Positions 25,051 to 36,443 of a DNA stretch of 64,000 nt are shown here, one piece after another (the stretch's first letter is position 1; every line of letters begins with the position of its first letter). The stretch lies in contig OU696581.1 of assembly GCA_916048095.2 (NCBI GenBank), positions 2,310,445 to 2,374,444 on the forward strand, given 5' to 3'. The position numbers were made by a program, and so were the translations under genes. The notes under the pieces were generated by a model. It saw only the letters and a program-made list of their open reading frames with translations. It did not search any database and was not told the DNA's origin. Origin of the DNA: Sacculina carcini (taxonomy: Eukaryota; Arthropoda; Thecostraca; Sacculinidae).

Positions 25051-26397
25051 TATAATATGCATAAAGTGGTTTGTTTCTAGTAGTTATTCCGCATATCACA
25101 GCATCGGCACTATCCTATTTGCGCATAGCTCCAAAGTGCGCTAAGCAAAGCTAAGCAAAGCGTTCCGTTCAATGCGATACTGGCGCTCTCTAACGGCGGA
25201 AAGTGTAACTAACCTAACCTAACCTAACCAGCCCAAATTAACGTAAACTAACCAGCCTAACCTAACCCAACATCGAAAAGGCATTTGTCGAAAATAACAC
25301 TGGAACAGTGCGTTGATTAGTTTTGATAAATATAACCTTCAAAAAGTAATATTGTAATAATAAATGTTACTTAGGTATATTAATTCTTATTGTTTTGTCG
25401 GCGAGACAAAAATCGAAATAAATACAAATATTTCAAAAAAATTGCAAATTGCACACTAGGAGAGCCTTAATCATCTTTGAAAAGTTGTTCTTTGTCGGAA
25501 CGTAATTTTTGAATTAGTACATTGAAGAACATCGGAATCCCAGTACATAAAATCGAGCCAAACCAGCATATTTCCAATTCAAAGTGAAGCAATGAATGTC
25601 TAAGGTTTTATTAGGGTTTTATTATTAATTAATAAATATATATTTCTATTTTCCAGACTGTCTAAAACACGCCAAAGAGCCTTATAAATCATGTTTAGAA
25701 AAAGGCTTGAACCATCATCTCAAAAATGACAGGAACAATCTAGGCTACTTCACGCCTTGAAATTCACTAAATTCTAAGCAACGCGCAGAGAAATTGAAGC
25801 GTTGCACTCATACTCTGCAATGACGGCTCACAAATTTCTTGCCGCACTGAGCGGAGCCCCATCCCTCTCGGCGCGCCAGGTCAATGCCCCCTAGACACCT
25901 AGACAGGTAGTCTAGGTGGCATTGACCTGGGCTAATCCGATGGGCGGTGCCTATTTAGCTTACGTTGACTTGACGGTTTAGTGCAAAACGGTGGGTCCCC
26001 ACAGCATCGAGCAATTGTTGGCTATACAGGACACGCACGACCCGACGCTTGAGTCAGCCAGCGGGACCTAATAAATTTTCACAGACACTGTTTGTGGCGT
26101 AGACAGTTTGCGGCGATCGTGTCTCGCTTCATTAAAAAGGTGTTGTATTCAGGTTGGCGCGAGCAAACGCTCAATTATAATTGGTCGAGGGAAACAGTGA
26201 GACCGAAATTGCGTCAGCATCATACTGGTCATCAATTGACAGTTGATCTGTGTTTTTGCAGTAGTGCTGTTTCACTTGTTGCCGTGTAGAACGTGTGTTA
26301 TGTGTTACCGCCTACATTTATTGGTCACTGTTGCTTATGTGCCTACGAAATTCCGAAGTGTGGTGTTGTGAACTGCAATTGAAATTACAGCGAGACA
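25051..26397. other. Gene-free stretch with telomere-like and hairpin sequences
   Basis: It contains a short (cctaa)n tract at 25208-25230 and a strong hairpin at 25876-25930. I see no coding exon. Confidence 0.5.
25876..25930. repeat. 21-bp-stem hairpin
   Basis: ccaggtcaatgccccctagac and gtctaggtggcattgacctgg pair over 21 bases with one mismatch around a 13-base loop. Confidence 0.85.
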
Positions 26398-26636
26398 GTG
26401 ACGGATCCAGATTGCAATTTTAGAAAGAGCTGAAAAAATATTTGGGGGGCTCAAATTTGGGACCGATCAGTCATGTACATGTATCATTATGCAACGTTTT
26501 TTCGATAATGCTTAAATCAATTAATTCTACAGAAAACAATTTTCTTGACCTCTTAGTGAATCTCTTGGTTGTGAGGAGTTGATCGAAACTTTGTTTGGGG
26601 ATATCCAGCCCCCTGAGCCCGCACTGGATCCACCAG
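26398..26636 (-). mobile_element. MITE family 1, copy e
   Basis: Reverse orientation. The ends acggatccagattg and cactggatccaccagt are inverted repeats. It shares gatcagtcatgtacatg and gcgataatgctt/tcgataatgctt with copy d. Confidence 0.75.
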
Positions 26637-26869
26637 TGCAGCGCGGTGCCGAATTTTTCCAAACTTTTCTTCAGAAGGAGCAGAGACATTTTCTCCAGGA
26701 GGATGCCATCACTTCATTTGATACTCTCATAGTGTACACATAGAATTGGCCATAATCTATACCTAGTACAATACAATTATTATTTCAAAATTGTAGTGGT
26801 TAGTTGTTTACTCATTACAGAAAATTTATCGAGTCTAATAGTCGTTGATATAAACAATGCTCAAATAAT

Positions 26870-26956
26870 AATTAAGTTGATATATATGAAGAGAGAGAAG
26901 AAAACACAAATAACAGCCACCTCCGTCATTTTTGTTTTGTTCTCTCTCTCCATATA

Positions 26957-27006
<50 letters not shown>

Positions 27007-27370
27007 AGAACTTCAAATATATATATGGCTCAAATAAATTATAAAACGCAAACTTGGATTGTAAGAATTCAGTAATGCACACACGTAACGGATAGTTAAA
27101 TTAGGCATGAAAGGTATTGTAATAATAGCGCAGGTTTGCTTGGCCAAATGCATTGGTGTAAATTGCTATGCATTTGATAAGTGATATTCAGAAACATTGT
27201 GGAGTAATGCTATTGGAAATATGCAAACGTTTTTGAGAAACCTCAATCTCAGTCTGGTGTACATTATGCAGTGAAGGAATTTCTGAAAAACAATTACAAA
27301 CACAGACATACTAAATAAATACAACTTTAGTTGTATGTATATAAATAAACTTCATGTGTTACATAAAATA
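26870..27370. repeat. Diverged dispersed repeat, copy 2, with AT microsatellite
   Basis: Partner of 24510-25050. The AT run is at about 26960-27003. Confidence 0.55.
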
Positions 27371-28245
27371 TTAATAAAATTAATTGTTACAACAGAGTGA
27401 AAGTAGAACTCAAACTATGAAGAGTAAATGTAAAACATTGCACAGGAACGTATATGTAGATGTTTTGTTAAATTTATATTGCTCATTAACGTAATACTTG
27501 AAAATGATAAAATAATATGGTACCGTGTGAAAGTACACTGTCCAGTTAAAATTTGAATTTGCCGTATAAAATACGCTGTCGAAGCAAAATAGGCGGGACA
27601 CTAACTCAATTAAGTAATGGCACAAATGACAGGTTTTGAATCAAACCGTGAGTTGAACAATCTGAGCAGAAATCAAGAATCAAAAATATTTCTAAATATG
27701 AATTTACTATTTATAGTATTTTAATATGTGAAAAAGCATTAATTTGTCATAGTCTAGCCGAATTAATATTATTGTAGAAGAGTAACACCTCAAGTGTGGT
27801 GTACAGCAACCAACGATGCGTTTCCATGGCAACAAGCCACAAACACGCGGGAAATAGCATGGCCTAAATATGAAAGTTTAGGCAAACCGTTGGCAAAACA
27901 AAAAGCAAGAATGTTAATATTTTTCAATGTGAATGTAATGTATGATCGCGGAGGGGAAAATTATATATTTTCTTATTTAGCAAAAATAAACTTCAAGTAT
28001 ATTTGTAGAATTTTTTAGATAAGATATGGTACCATCTAGGGACAAAAATATAAACAAATTGTTGTATGGACCACTACGCCAAAGTACACAACCACAAATG
28101 AGAAACAAATAGTTGAATTAAACAAATAGTTGAACAAATAAACAAATAAACAAATAGTCGAGAAACAAATAGTTGAAAACAAATAGTTGTGTGGATTAAC
28201 ACACTTGAACTTGAATTATTTACAACTACATCAGTTGAATAATGG
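27371..28245. other. AT-rich gene-free stretch
   Basis: It includes an imperfect tandem of acaaatagttga units at about 28095-28195. No gene seen. The last five bases (aatgg, 28241-28245) are the target duplication of the next element. Confidence 0.5.
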
Positions 28246-28484
28246 TGTAGCGTTGTTATATAATATTGGGGTTATTGTTATGTCGCATCAGCGCCGCATT
28301 GTAAACGTTATTGACTTTAACTAGTGGATTGTGCATAATGCGGCGACCTGGTGACAACTGTTGAAGGTGGGCGTAACCGAGTTGTGGTGAAACGTGAGCT
28401 GCGTTTCCTATTCATTCTTTGTTCTGGTCTGGTGTGAATAATATCGGGAGTTGTTCAGAGTTGTCTTTCTCGCAGGACACTACA
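28246..28484 (+). repeat. 5' LTR
   Basis: 239 bp, starting tgtagcgttgtta and ending ggacactaca. It matches 34046-34284 at about 95%. Confidence 0.95.
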
Positions 28485-31286
28485 TTTTTGGCGACGAGTT
28501 GTAGAACCCGAGTTTGTATTTTGTTGAACCCGTATTTTGGCGATGAACGTTGAGGGTGTCCCTCCACCTCAACCATTTCACACACAACCGGGGAAACCAA
28601 GTGGCTCTGTTGACAGCTCTCAAGACCGCGTTGTTGCTGCATTGCATTGGCGCTGAGGCACAACGCACATACAAATCCTTGCCGGTAGAGAGCAAGGTCG
28701 AAGGTGAATCAGAATTCAATCGTGCGCTGAGGCGACTTGCAGAATATTACGTTCCTCAACTGAACATATATATACGAAAGATTCGTGCTCCGCCAGCGGA
28801 AACAGCAGCCTAGTGAATCAACCGCCGCGTACGCCAACGCGTTGAGGTCTCTTGTTTCGTCGTGCAAATTCGGCGATATAGCAGACGAGATGATACGCGA
28901 CCAAATCGTAGAGCACACCACACACCCGTCTCTGCGCGAGCGATGCTTGCAAGATGCCAATCTGACTCTAGAGAGCTTATTGGCGAGGGCGACGGCCTAT
29001 GAAGCATCCAAGCGACAGGCTAACGTGCCCGCAGACAACAAGAAGGCACATCCAGATGGAGCGGTGGCGTCTGTCGGCACGAAGAGGCACACTGCTTCGG
29101 CACGCGGAAAACACGCCGACCGCGAATGCAGTCACTGTGGGCGGGCCCATAAGGGTGCAAGGACCGAGTTCTGCCCAGCGCGGAAGTCGAAGTGCCACCA
29201 GCGTTGTCGTCAGGGCCACTGGGCCAGCGTGTGTCACTCGAACCGATCAGAAACAAGAAATCAGTCCGACATCCGAGGCGACATCCGAGGTGTGACAATA
29301 CTGGCCTGCAGCACAACAGAAGCGGCTGACGTGCGACGTAGCTGTACAGGTGGGCCAATGTCAACCAGTATCTCTGCAACTGCAGGTCGATACTGGCGCC
29401 AGCGTATCCGTACTAAGCTTGCCGATTGTTCGTGGGAACTTTGCTGGCGCAGCCGTCGTCCACACGACCAAGCAGCTGTACGGCGTCGGGCATCAGCCAC
29501 TGCAGGTCATTGGCACACTGCAGTCGACGGTGACGATCGGCAGGCACACGGCACCAGTGTCGTTCTATATCATCGACACAGGGACGAAAGAATGGGTCCT
29601 CGGCCTCGACGCTCTGGGGGCACTGGGCCTGACTCTGCACCCGAACACTGGCGAGATTGCTGTTGTCAATGAGCAGCCAACAGATATTCCACACAGGGTC
29701 AGTGATGCCACACCACCAACAGCCGAATTTCGACAACTATCTTACATACGTGGCTATCAGTATAAAATACGCTTGAAACCCAACGCTGTTCCAACTCGCC
29801 AGCCTCTGCGGCACCTGCCTCTTGCGATCAGAGACGAGGTGTCAATGGAGCTGCGTCGTCTAACTGAGACTGGCGTCATCGAGCGTGTAGACAGCTCACC
29901 CTGGATCAGCCCTCTGGTGGTGGTCAGGAAGGCAAGCGGCAAGGTGAGACTGTGTGTCGATCTCAGAGGGACTAACAGCCAGCTAATCAGCGAGGTCCAC
30001 CCAATACCCACAGTTCAAGAACTACAATGTGAGCTGGCAGGCGAGGTGAGATCAAAACTTGACCTTCAACATGCCTACCACCAGATGGAGCTGCATCCGG
30101 ACTCAAGGCCGATCACTGCCTTATTGACACACGACGGACTTTTCCAGTTCCGTCGGGTTCCGTTCGGGCTGGCGTCAGCAGGTGCTGCGTTCCAACGCCT
30201 GCTCGACAGGCTTCTGGAAGGAGTGAAGGGGTGTTGTCACTATATGGACGACATAGTGGTGACTGGTGCAACACGAGCTGAACATGACCGCCGACTCAAG
30301 ATGGTTATCGACCGTTTGCAAAGTGCCAACGTTACACTGAACCTGGACAAATCGTTCGTGGCCCAGAAGTCCATTTCTGTGGATTTTCACTGACTGGTGA
30401 TGTCATCTCCCCATCGGAAAATCATCTCGTGGCGATTCGTGATGCAGCTGTTCCGTCATCAGCGAAAGAGCTGAGAAGCTTCCTCGGCCTTTGCAGCTGG
30501 CTGAGCCAGTTTGTACCGGGTTTTGCCACAAGAACAGCGAAATTATCAGCACTGCTGAGGACTGACGCAAAGTTCGCGTGGACCGACGAGCACACAGAGG
30601 AGTTCAAGGCTCTACAGCAGCACATCACGGACACACAGCCACTTTATCGGTTCGACCCTGAGCTAAAAACCGTGGTGACAACTGACGCTAGCGACATAGG
30701 AGCTGGCGCAGTTCTCCCCCAGATCTCGTCGGCGGGGGAGAAGCCCATTGCATTTTGGAGTCCCAGGTTCACTCCAGCCGAGTCCAAATATTCCGTGACT
30801 GAGCGTGAGGCTCTTGCTGCAGTCAACGCCGTCGAGAAATGGAGGCTGTTCCTGTGGGGGCGAGAGTTCTTGCTCCGCACTGATCATGCTGCACTGCGGT
30901 CGATCCTTTCGGCGTCGTATGGCGGACGTGCGGGTGCCCGCATTGCGCGCTGGCAGGCTCGTCTCATCCCATATTCATACAGGATCGAGTACACGCCGGG
31001 GCATCGTATCCAGGGAGCAGATGCGCTCTCCCGGTAACTAGGTGGGGACGGCAGCGTGGAAGACGATGTTGTGATCGCCAGTGTTATTGACGAGCAGCCG
31101 GTCGTCCTGCGCGACACCCTGAGGTCGGCGTCGCGTGATGATCGTCAGCTATCGGCGTTACGCGCGGCCATCGGAAAGGGGCTACCGCGATCTGCGAAAA
31201 ACGCGTCTCCTCTGATCCGTCCATTTGTGCAGATCAGGAACGAGCTGTCAGTTGCAGAGAAACATCGCAGGCTGTGTCCTCCCCGT

Positions 31287-32820
31287 TAATGGGCTATTTC
31301 ATGTGCCTTGTATAGAATGTGTATTCACTGTATGTGTGCTACCTGCGCGGAGACACCCTGTTTTGTCAAAATACAGAAAAGGATAGCTAGAAATAAATAC
31401 ATATATTTTATTTACACATGAAATAGCCCATTAACGGCGTGGGTGTGACCACGCTCACCATCGCTGTTTGGGACAATTATGTACACCTACTTATTACTTC
31501 GATTGTATTGTGTGCAATGTATACGGGTCACCTGGGGCAACGGCCACTCCGGGACCAGGTGGCCCCCGGGCTGTTTCTTCATGCATTATCTGTTTCATGT
31601 GCCTTGTATAGAATGTGTATTCACTGTATGTGTCCTCCCTGCGCGGAATCACCCTTTTTTGTCAAAATACAGAAAGGGATAGCTAGAAATAAATATTATT
31701 ATTTATATATATATTCTGATAAATATTCTTAGAAATATATATTCCATAGCTAGAAATAAACTTCCACTACACAATCCCGACTGACGGCCGTCCACTGCGA
31801 TAGTAGTGGCGGGAAACGGCGGTTATGGCCGCTTCCACCGCATGGCCGTGATGGGCCGTCAGCCGGGTTGAGGGCCGTTGGCACGTACATCATACGATAA
31901 GGCGCCTGACTGATCCAGCGCATGTACACGGCAATGTATGTATGTATGTAAGTATGTGGGCTGTACCAATGCGCGAGCTGTACCATTGCTGTTGTTTTTT
32001 GTATTTCTAGCTATCCCTTTCTGTATTTTGACAAAACAGGGTGTCTCCGCGCAAGGAGGACATATACAGTGAATACACATTCTATACAAGGCACATGAAA
32101 CAGATAATGCATGAACAAACAGCCCGGGGGCCACCTGGTCGCGGAGTGGCCGTTGCTCCAGGTGACCCGTATACATTGCACACAATACAATCGAAGTAAT
32201 AAGTAGGTATACATAAGTTATACATATTTGTCCCAATCAGCGATGGTGAGCGTGGTCACGCCCACGTCGTTACCAAAGGCGCATGTTGCCAGTCGCCGAC
32301 GGCAGGATGGTGTAGGCTGCTGGCAGCCTGCAGACTGTCTTGGTCCACTACACAATCCCGACTGACGGCCGTCCACTGCGATAGTAGTGGCGGGAAACGG
32401 CGGTTATGGCCGCTTCCACCGCATGGCCATGATGGGCCGTCAGCCGGGTTGAGGGCCGTCGGCACGTACATCATACGATAAGGCGCCTGACTGATCCAGC
32501 GCATGTACAGCGGCGTCCACGAGAGCGGTATTCGCCACCTGGCCAAGTTGTAGGCCACGCCGATGTTGTCAGTGGCGATCAGTGGACACTGAGCTCCGGC
32601 AAGGCGCGCCACCACAATGGCGATGAGGGCCGCTCGGAGCTCAGCCAAGTAGATCTGCCGCGCCGGCGTGGGTATGTGGATCGTAAGCTTGCGTTGCGCT
32701 GTGGCGATGCCGGTGGCTTCGGTGGATGCGTCGCAGGCCACCAACGCGTCTATGTGTGGAGAGAATTGTTTATTTCATGCGCCTTAAGATGACGGCTACC
32801 ACTACGAGGAGAGTATTTAT
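31287..32820 (-). mobile_element. Nested fragment with DIRS-like features (RNase H and inverted repeats)
   Basis: It interrupts the Ty3 fossil just before its integrase. It carries an RNase H-like frame on the minus strand (32256-32744, with DASTEATGIA, TDNIGVAYN and NPADGPSWP), a type of RNase H seen in DIRS and related retroelements. It also has inverted repeats: about 31435-31700 against 32010-32265, plus a small fold-back at 31287-31306 against 31416-31436. A block at 31760-31930 is repeated directly at 32340-32510. It is broken and rearranged. The DIRS assignment is an inference from RNase H style and the inverted repeats; no tyrosine recombinase is visible. Confidence 0.5.
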
Positions 32821-34045
32821 CCCGTGCACACGCCGCGCACGACGGAGCGGTACGAACGAAGCAATTTCTCCGCACGGTCGCCAGGAATGGACCGCGACGT
32901 GGAGCTGCTTGTGAGCGGGTGCCATCACTGCCAGAGTAGCGATAAGACTCTGTTATACCGAGCGAGGCCGGCACCAATGAAATCGGCCGAGTATCCAGAT
33001 AGACCCTGGCAAAAGGTCGCACTGGACATCGTTGGGCCGATCAATGCCGCCACTCCGGACTGCAGATACGCGATGAAACTCATCGACTACCACCAGAAAT
33101 GGGTGGAGGTTGGGTTTTCCAGTTCGGTCAGCACGGTGGACGTCGTCACATTCCTCGACGGAGTCTGGTCCAGGGAAGGATTTCCTGATGAAATAGTGAC
33201 AGACAACGGGCGACAGTTTGTGAGTGACGCATTCGAAGGTTACTTGAGGCGACGAGACATTCATCATGTACGGTCTTCTGTGTATTGGCCGCAAGGGAAC
33301 TCCATGATCGAGCAGTTCAATCGGACGTTCAAAACGTGGACGCAACAGGCGTTGAAATCTGGAAGTTTCATCGCGGATGTGTGACGGCTTCTGGTGGCAT
33401 ATCGTGCAACTCCCAACTGCGCAACAGGTGTCTCACCCTCCGAGCTGCTGCACGGTCGTCGCATGAGACTGTCTCTACCAGTGGTCGACCTGGGTCCACC
33501 GAACGTGGTTGTTCAGGGGCGCGTGCACCGGCAGCAGCAGCGGAACAAGCGAAGCTACGACCGCCGACTTGCCACGAGAGCGCCGACGTTCGCGCCAGGT
33601 GATTTGGCGTATGTGCGTGTACCGGGTCACATCAAGAAGTCGAGCCGGCGCTACACGGGTCCTATGCGCATCACAGGAACTAGAGGATCAGCGTACCGCC
33701 TCGAAGATGGATCTGTGCGTAATGCGGCCCATCTCGTGAAGAGTACTGGTTCGCAGCCGGAAGATGGCGTCAATTCGTCGGATGTCGACGTGCACGTCTG
33801 GCCTCATTAGGCGACACTAGAAGGCGCAGATGCGGCTCCACCACCGCTACACACGGAATCCACCGAGTGTGAATCGCTGGAATCTCCCGCAGAGATATCA
33901 CAGGCACCGGCGGAAGCGACTTCTGCCGACGCCCAGCTCACCGACAGTGAAAGATCGCCGCGCGAACTTCTGCCCTCAGCTAGTGGTCGCAGGCGCTGGT
34001 TGCCTGCCCGATTTGCAGAATAGTTCAATTTTTAGTGCGGGGATG

Positions 34046-34284
34046 TGTAGCGTTGTTATAAAATATTGGGGTTATTGTTATGTCGCTACAGCGCCGCATT
34101 GTAAACGTAATTTACTTTAACTAGTGGATTGTGCATAATGCGGCGACCTGGTGACAATTGTTGGAGGTGGGCGTAACCGAGTTGTGGTGAAAGGTAAGCT
34201 GCGTTTCCTATTCATTCTTTGTTCTGGTCTGGTGCGAATAATATCGGGAGTTGTTCAAAGTTGTGTTTCTCGCAGGACACTACA
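34046..34284 (+). repeat. 3' LTR
   Basis: 239 bp, same ends as the 5' LTR. Preceded by tttttagtgcggggatg, the likely purine-rich tract. Confidence 0.95.
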
Positions 34285-34289
34285 AATGG

Positions 34290-34964
34290 CTAGAGTGGGA
34301 ATTTTAAGGGATAATTTTCGGCGTTTTATGTTTGTATTATGCGGCGAAAAATGCCTAAATATGTTGTCAAAACCCCCAAAAAAGCTATTCAATTTTCATA
34401 TGTTTGAATTTTGGACTGTTTCGTAGATAATTTTCACTTTAAGCATGCATCTAACGACATACATATATACCCGCACGTATATATTTCTAAGACATTTATT
34501 TTTTTCACTTAAAACGGAATTTAGCGGATTATTTTATTTGAAAAAATAATTTTATGTGATAACATAAAATTCCCGAATCTATTAATGACTAACTACCAGC
34601 AAGTTGGACACTTTGTGAAGTTGTTTAAATATCTGTTTTTGTTTGCGTTTGTTATGTAGTCAAGCTCATCAATGGAGAAATTAAAATCAATTCGTCGAGT
34701 TTATTGATATAACCAAATACTCTCTGCTCATGCACTAACCCTCTAGCTGACATACCTGTCTATATTGACATCATCATCATATATTTTGCCTTTCACAATA
34801 CACAATTTCACTAATACAATACACAAGACGGCAGGGCATGAGAATCCGAAAGGATTATGTAGCCCGTATTAAGTATTACATAATAATATAACCTAAAATT
34901 ATCTAACTCAACCTAACTCAAGCCAATCAACCTGCAATATTATATTAAAAATACATTAGAAAAT

Positions 34965-35019
<55 letters not shown>

Positions 35020-35302
35020 TTAATAAATATATATATATATATTACATACTCAAAAATATATTGAAAATGAAATTTTTTCTAGTAGTATATTCCAAATTAG
35101 ATCTTGGATTAGACACGGGTATCTGTTTGAAGTATCCAATAATGACTTACCAACTGAAAATATTCATAAAGATGGCTTGAAATTTTATCAAACTACCCCT
35201 CTGTTTAATACAGCATGATTACCTGGATACCCAAAATTGTGTTCAGTAATTTGAGCCTGTCATGAACTAAAGTAACACAAACTAATCCTATCTAACCTAA
35301 TC
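34290..35302. other. AT-rich gene-free stretch with AT microsatellite
   Basis: An AT run lies at about 34970-35016. Nothing else was recognised. Confidence 0.5.
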
Positions 35303-35602
35303 TGGGGGTAGGCAGCCCGCGGCCTAGGCATACAGCTCTGGCGCTGCCTAGTGGCTCCCTGGAGTTCTTTCAAAAATGGGAAAAGATGGGGAAGGAAATA
35401 TGTAATATGGATATTTGTAATATGGATTTTATAAGGCTTATACACAGCTTATATAAGGTTTATGTGGCTTATATAGGGTTTAAATATAAAGCTTATATAA
35501 AGCTTATATAAAGCTTATATAAAGCTTTTTTGCGGCTTCAGAAATATTAATTTTTTGTTTTTCTTGTCTAATATGGCTCTATAATTCACGGTTGCCGAAC
35601 CT
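35303..35602. mobile_element. hAT-type MITE (CAGGGGTCGGCAA family), copy 2, reverse
   Basis: It reads in the opposite direction to 1268-1483 (tctaatatggctc against the reverse complement of gagccatattgg; ctgcctagtggctccctgg against ccagggagccactaggcag). Its centre holds an extra tandem of cttatataaag units (about 35436-35530) that copy 1 lacks. Confidence 0.7.
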
Positions 35603-36244
35603 TGACCTAAATCCAATATTACCAATCTAAACCCAACCAAGCCTAACCTATATTAACCTAACCCAACCAAGCCTAGCCTATCTTAACCTAACCCAACCAA
35701 GCCTAACCTATCCTAACCTAAGTCAACCTAGCCTGACCTAGCATGTTATTTAATCGTAGTCACAAAGTTTCCCTATACAATCACAAATTGTTGTGAGCGA
35801 TTGGAGAATCATATCCAGAAATGATTATTCTACAGTGTAATCGACCTGTATGTTTTGTATTTTACGGCCAGCGAGACAGTTTTATTTAATAATAATATAT
35901 ATTGTCCATATAATGTTAAGTTGCTCATCGCTACATTTGCATTTAGAACCCCTGACCTGTACCAATGAGCCCGTATATTCAGATCACCCATATTCAAATA
36001 TCAATACAATCGAAATGAGCACAGAGACTTAAATCAGCTTTTAGGTTGTTTTGTGTGTTCAATTCGTGTAAAAATATCAGTAATAAATTTAATCACATGA
36101 ACAAACGGAATAATTTGTCAGACCATAATGCATGTTGTTTAAATATGTTGTTTATGTAGGAATTGTGTCTTTGTTGCATTCAGACACTTCCTGTATCGCT
36201 TATAGACAATACAAATATCCTGTGGTATTCAAATAAATGGGCAA
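35603..36244. other. Gene-free, with aacctaaccc-type tracts
   Basis: Repeated cctaacccaaccaagcctaa words lie at about 35620-35740. About 35940-36090 resembles 22740-22890. No gene seen. Confidence 0.5.
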
Positions 36245-36443
36245 TGTTTAATATTAATTATGCGCCATATATGCAACAATATATTTAACCAACACGCTAT
36301 AGACTTGATCAAAGTACAACACAGCAAGCCAAACCCGCGTAAATCACACAAGTTTCGTCACCAACAAACTGCACTCGTCGACACACGGGCTTACCCAATG
36401 TAAGCAACATATATGATACACAATCGCACACATATACGTCACA
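36245..36443 (-). repeat. 3' LTR of the minus-strand Ty3 fossil
   Basis: 199 bp with TG...CA ends on the minus strand (start tgtgacgtatatg, end attaaaca). The outer 85 bases match 49954-50035. Confidence 0.75.

Larger units (their letters stand above)
28246..34284 (+). mobile_element. Ty3-type LTR retrotransposon fossil with both LTRs and a nested insertion
   Basis: It is bounded by 239-bp LTRs and a 5-bp target duplication, AATGG, at 28241-28245 and 34285-34289. Parts in order: primer-site region after 28484 (tttttggcgacgag), gag with Cys/His knuckles (about 28543-29300), protease with DTGAS (about 29390), reverse transcriptase with a YMDD centre (about 29750-30390), RNase H (about 30430-31040), integrase with its zinc end and DNG motif (about 32820-33400), a GPY/F-like C-terminal module (about 33600-33760), a purine-rich tract before the 3' LTR. 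The LTRs differ at about 12 of 239 positions (about 5%), so the copy is not young. The coding region has a few breaks besides a 1.5-kb foreign insertion before the integrase. Confidence 0.93.

Noticed and set aside
28241-34289. Active retroelement
   Set aside because: Both LTRs and the target duplication are present, but the LTRs differ by about 5%, the coding region has several breaks and a foreign insertion splits it. It is a fossil.
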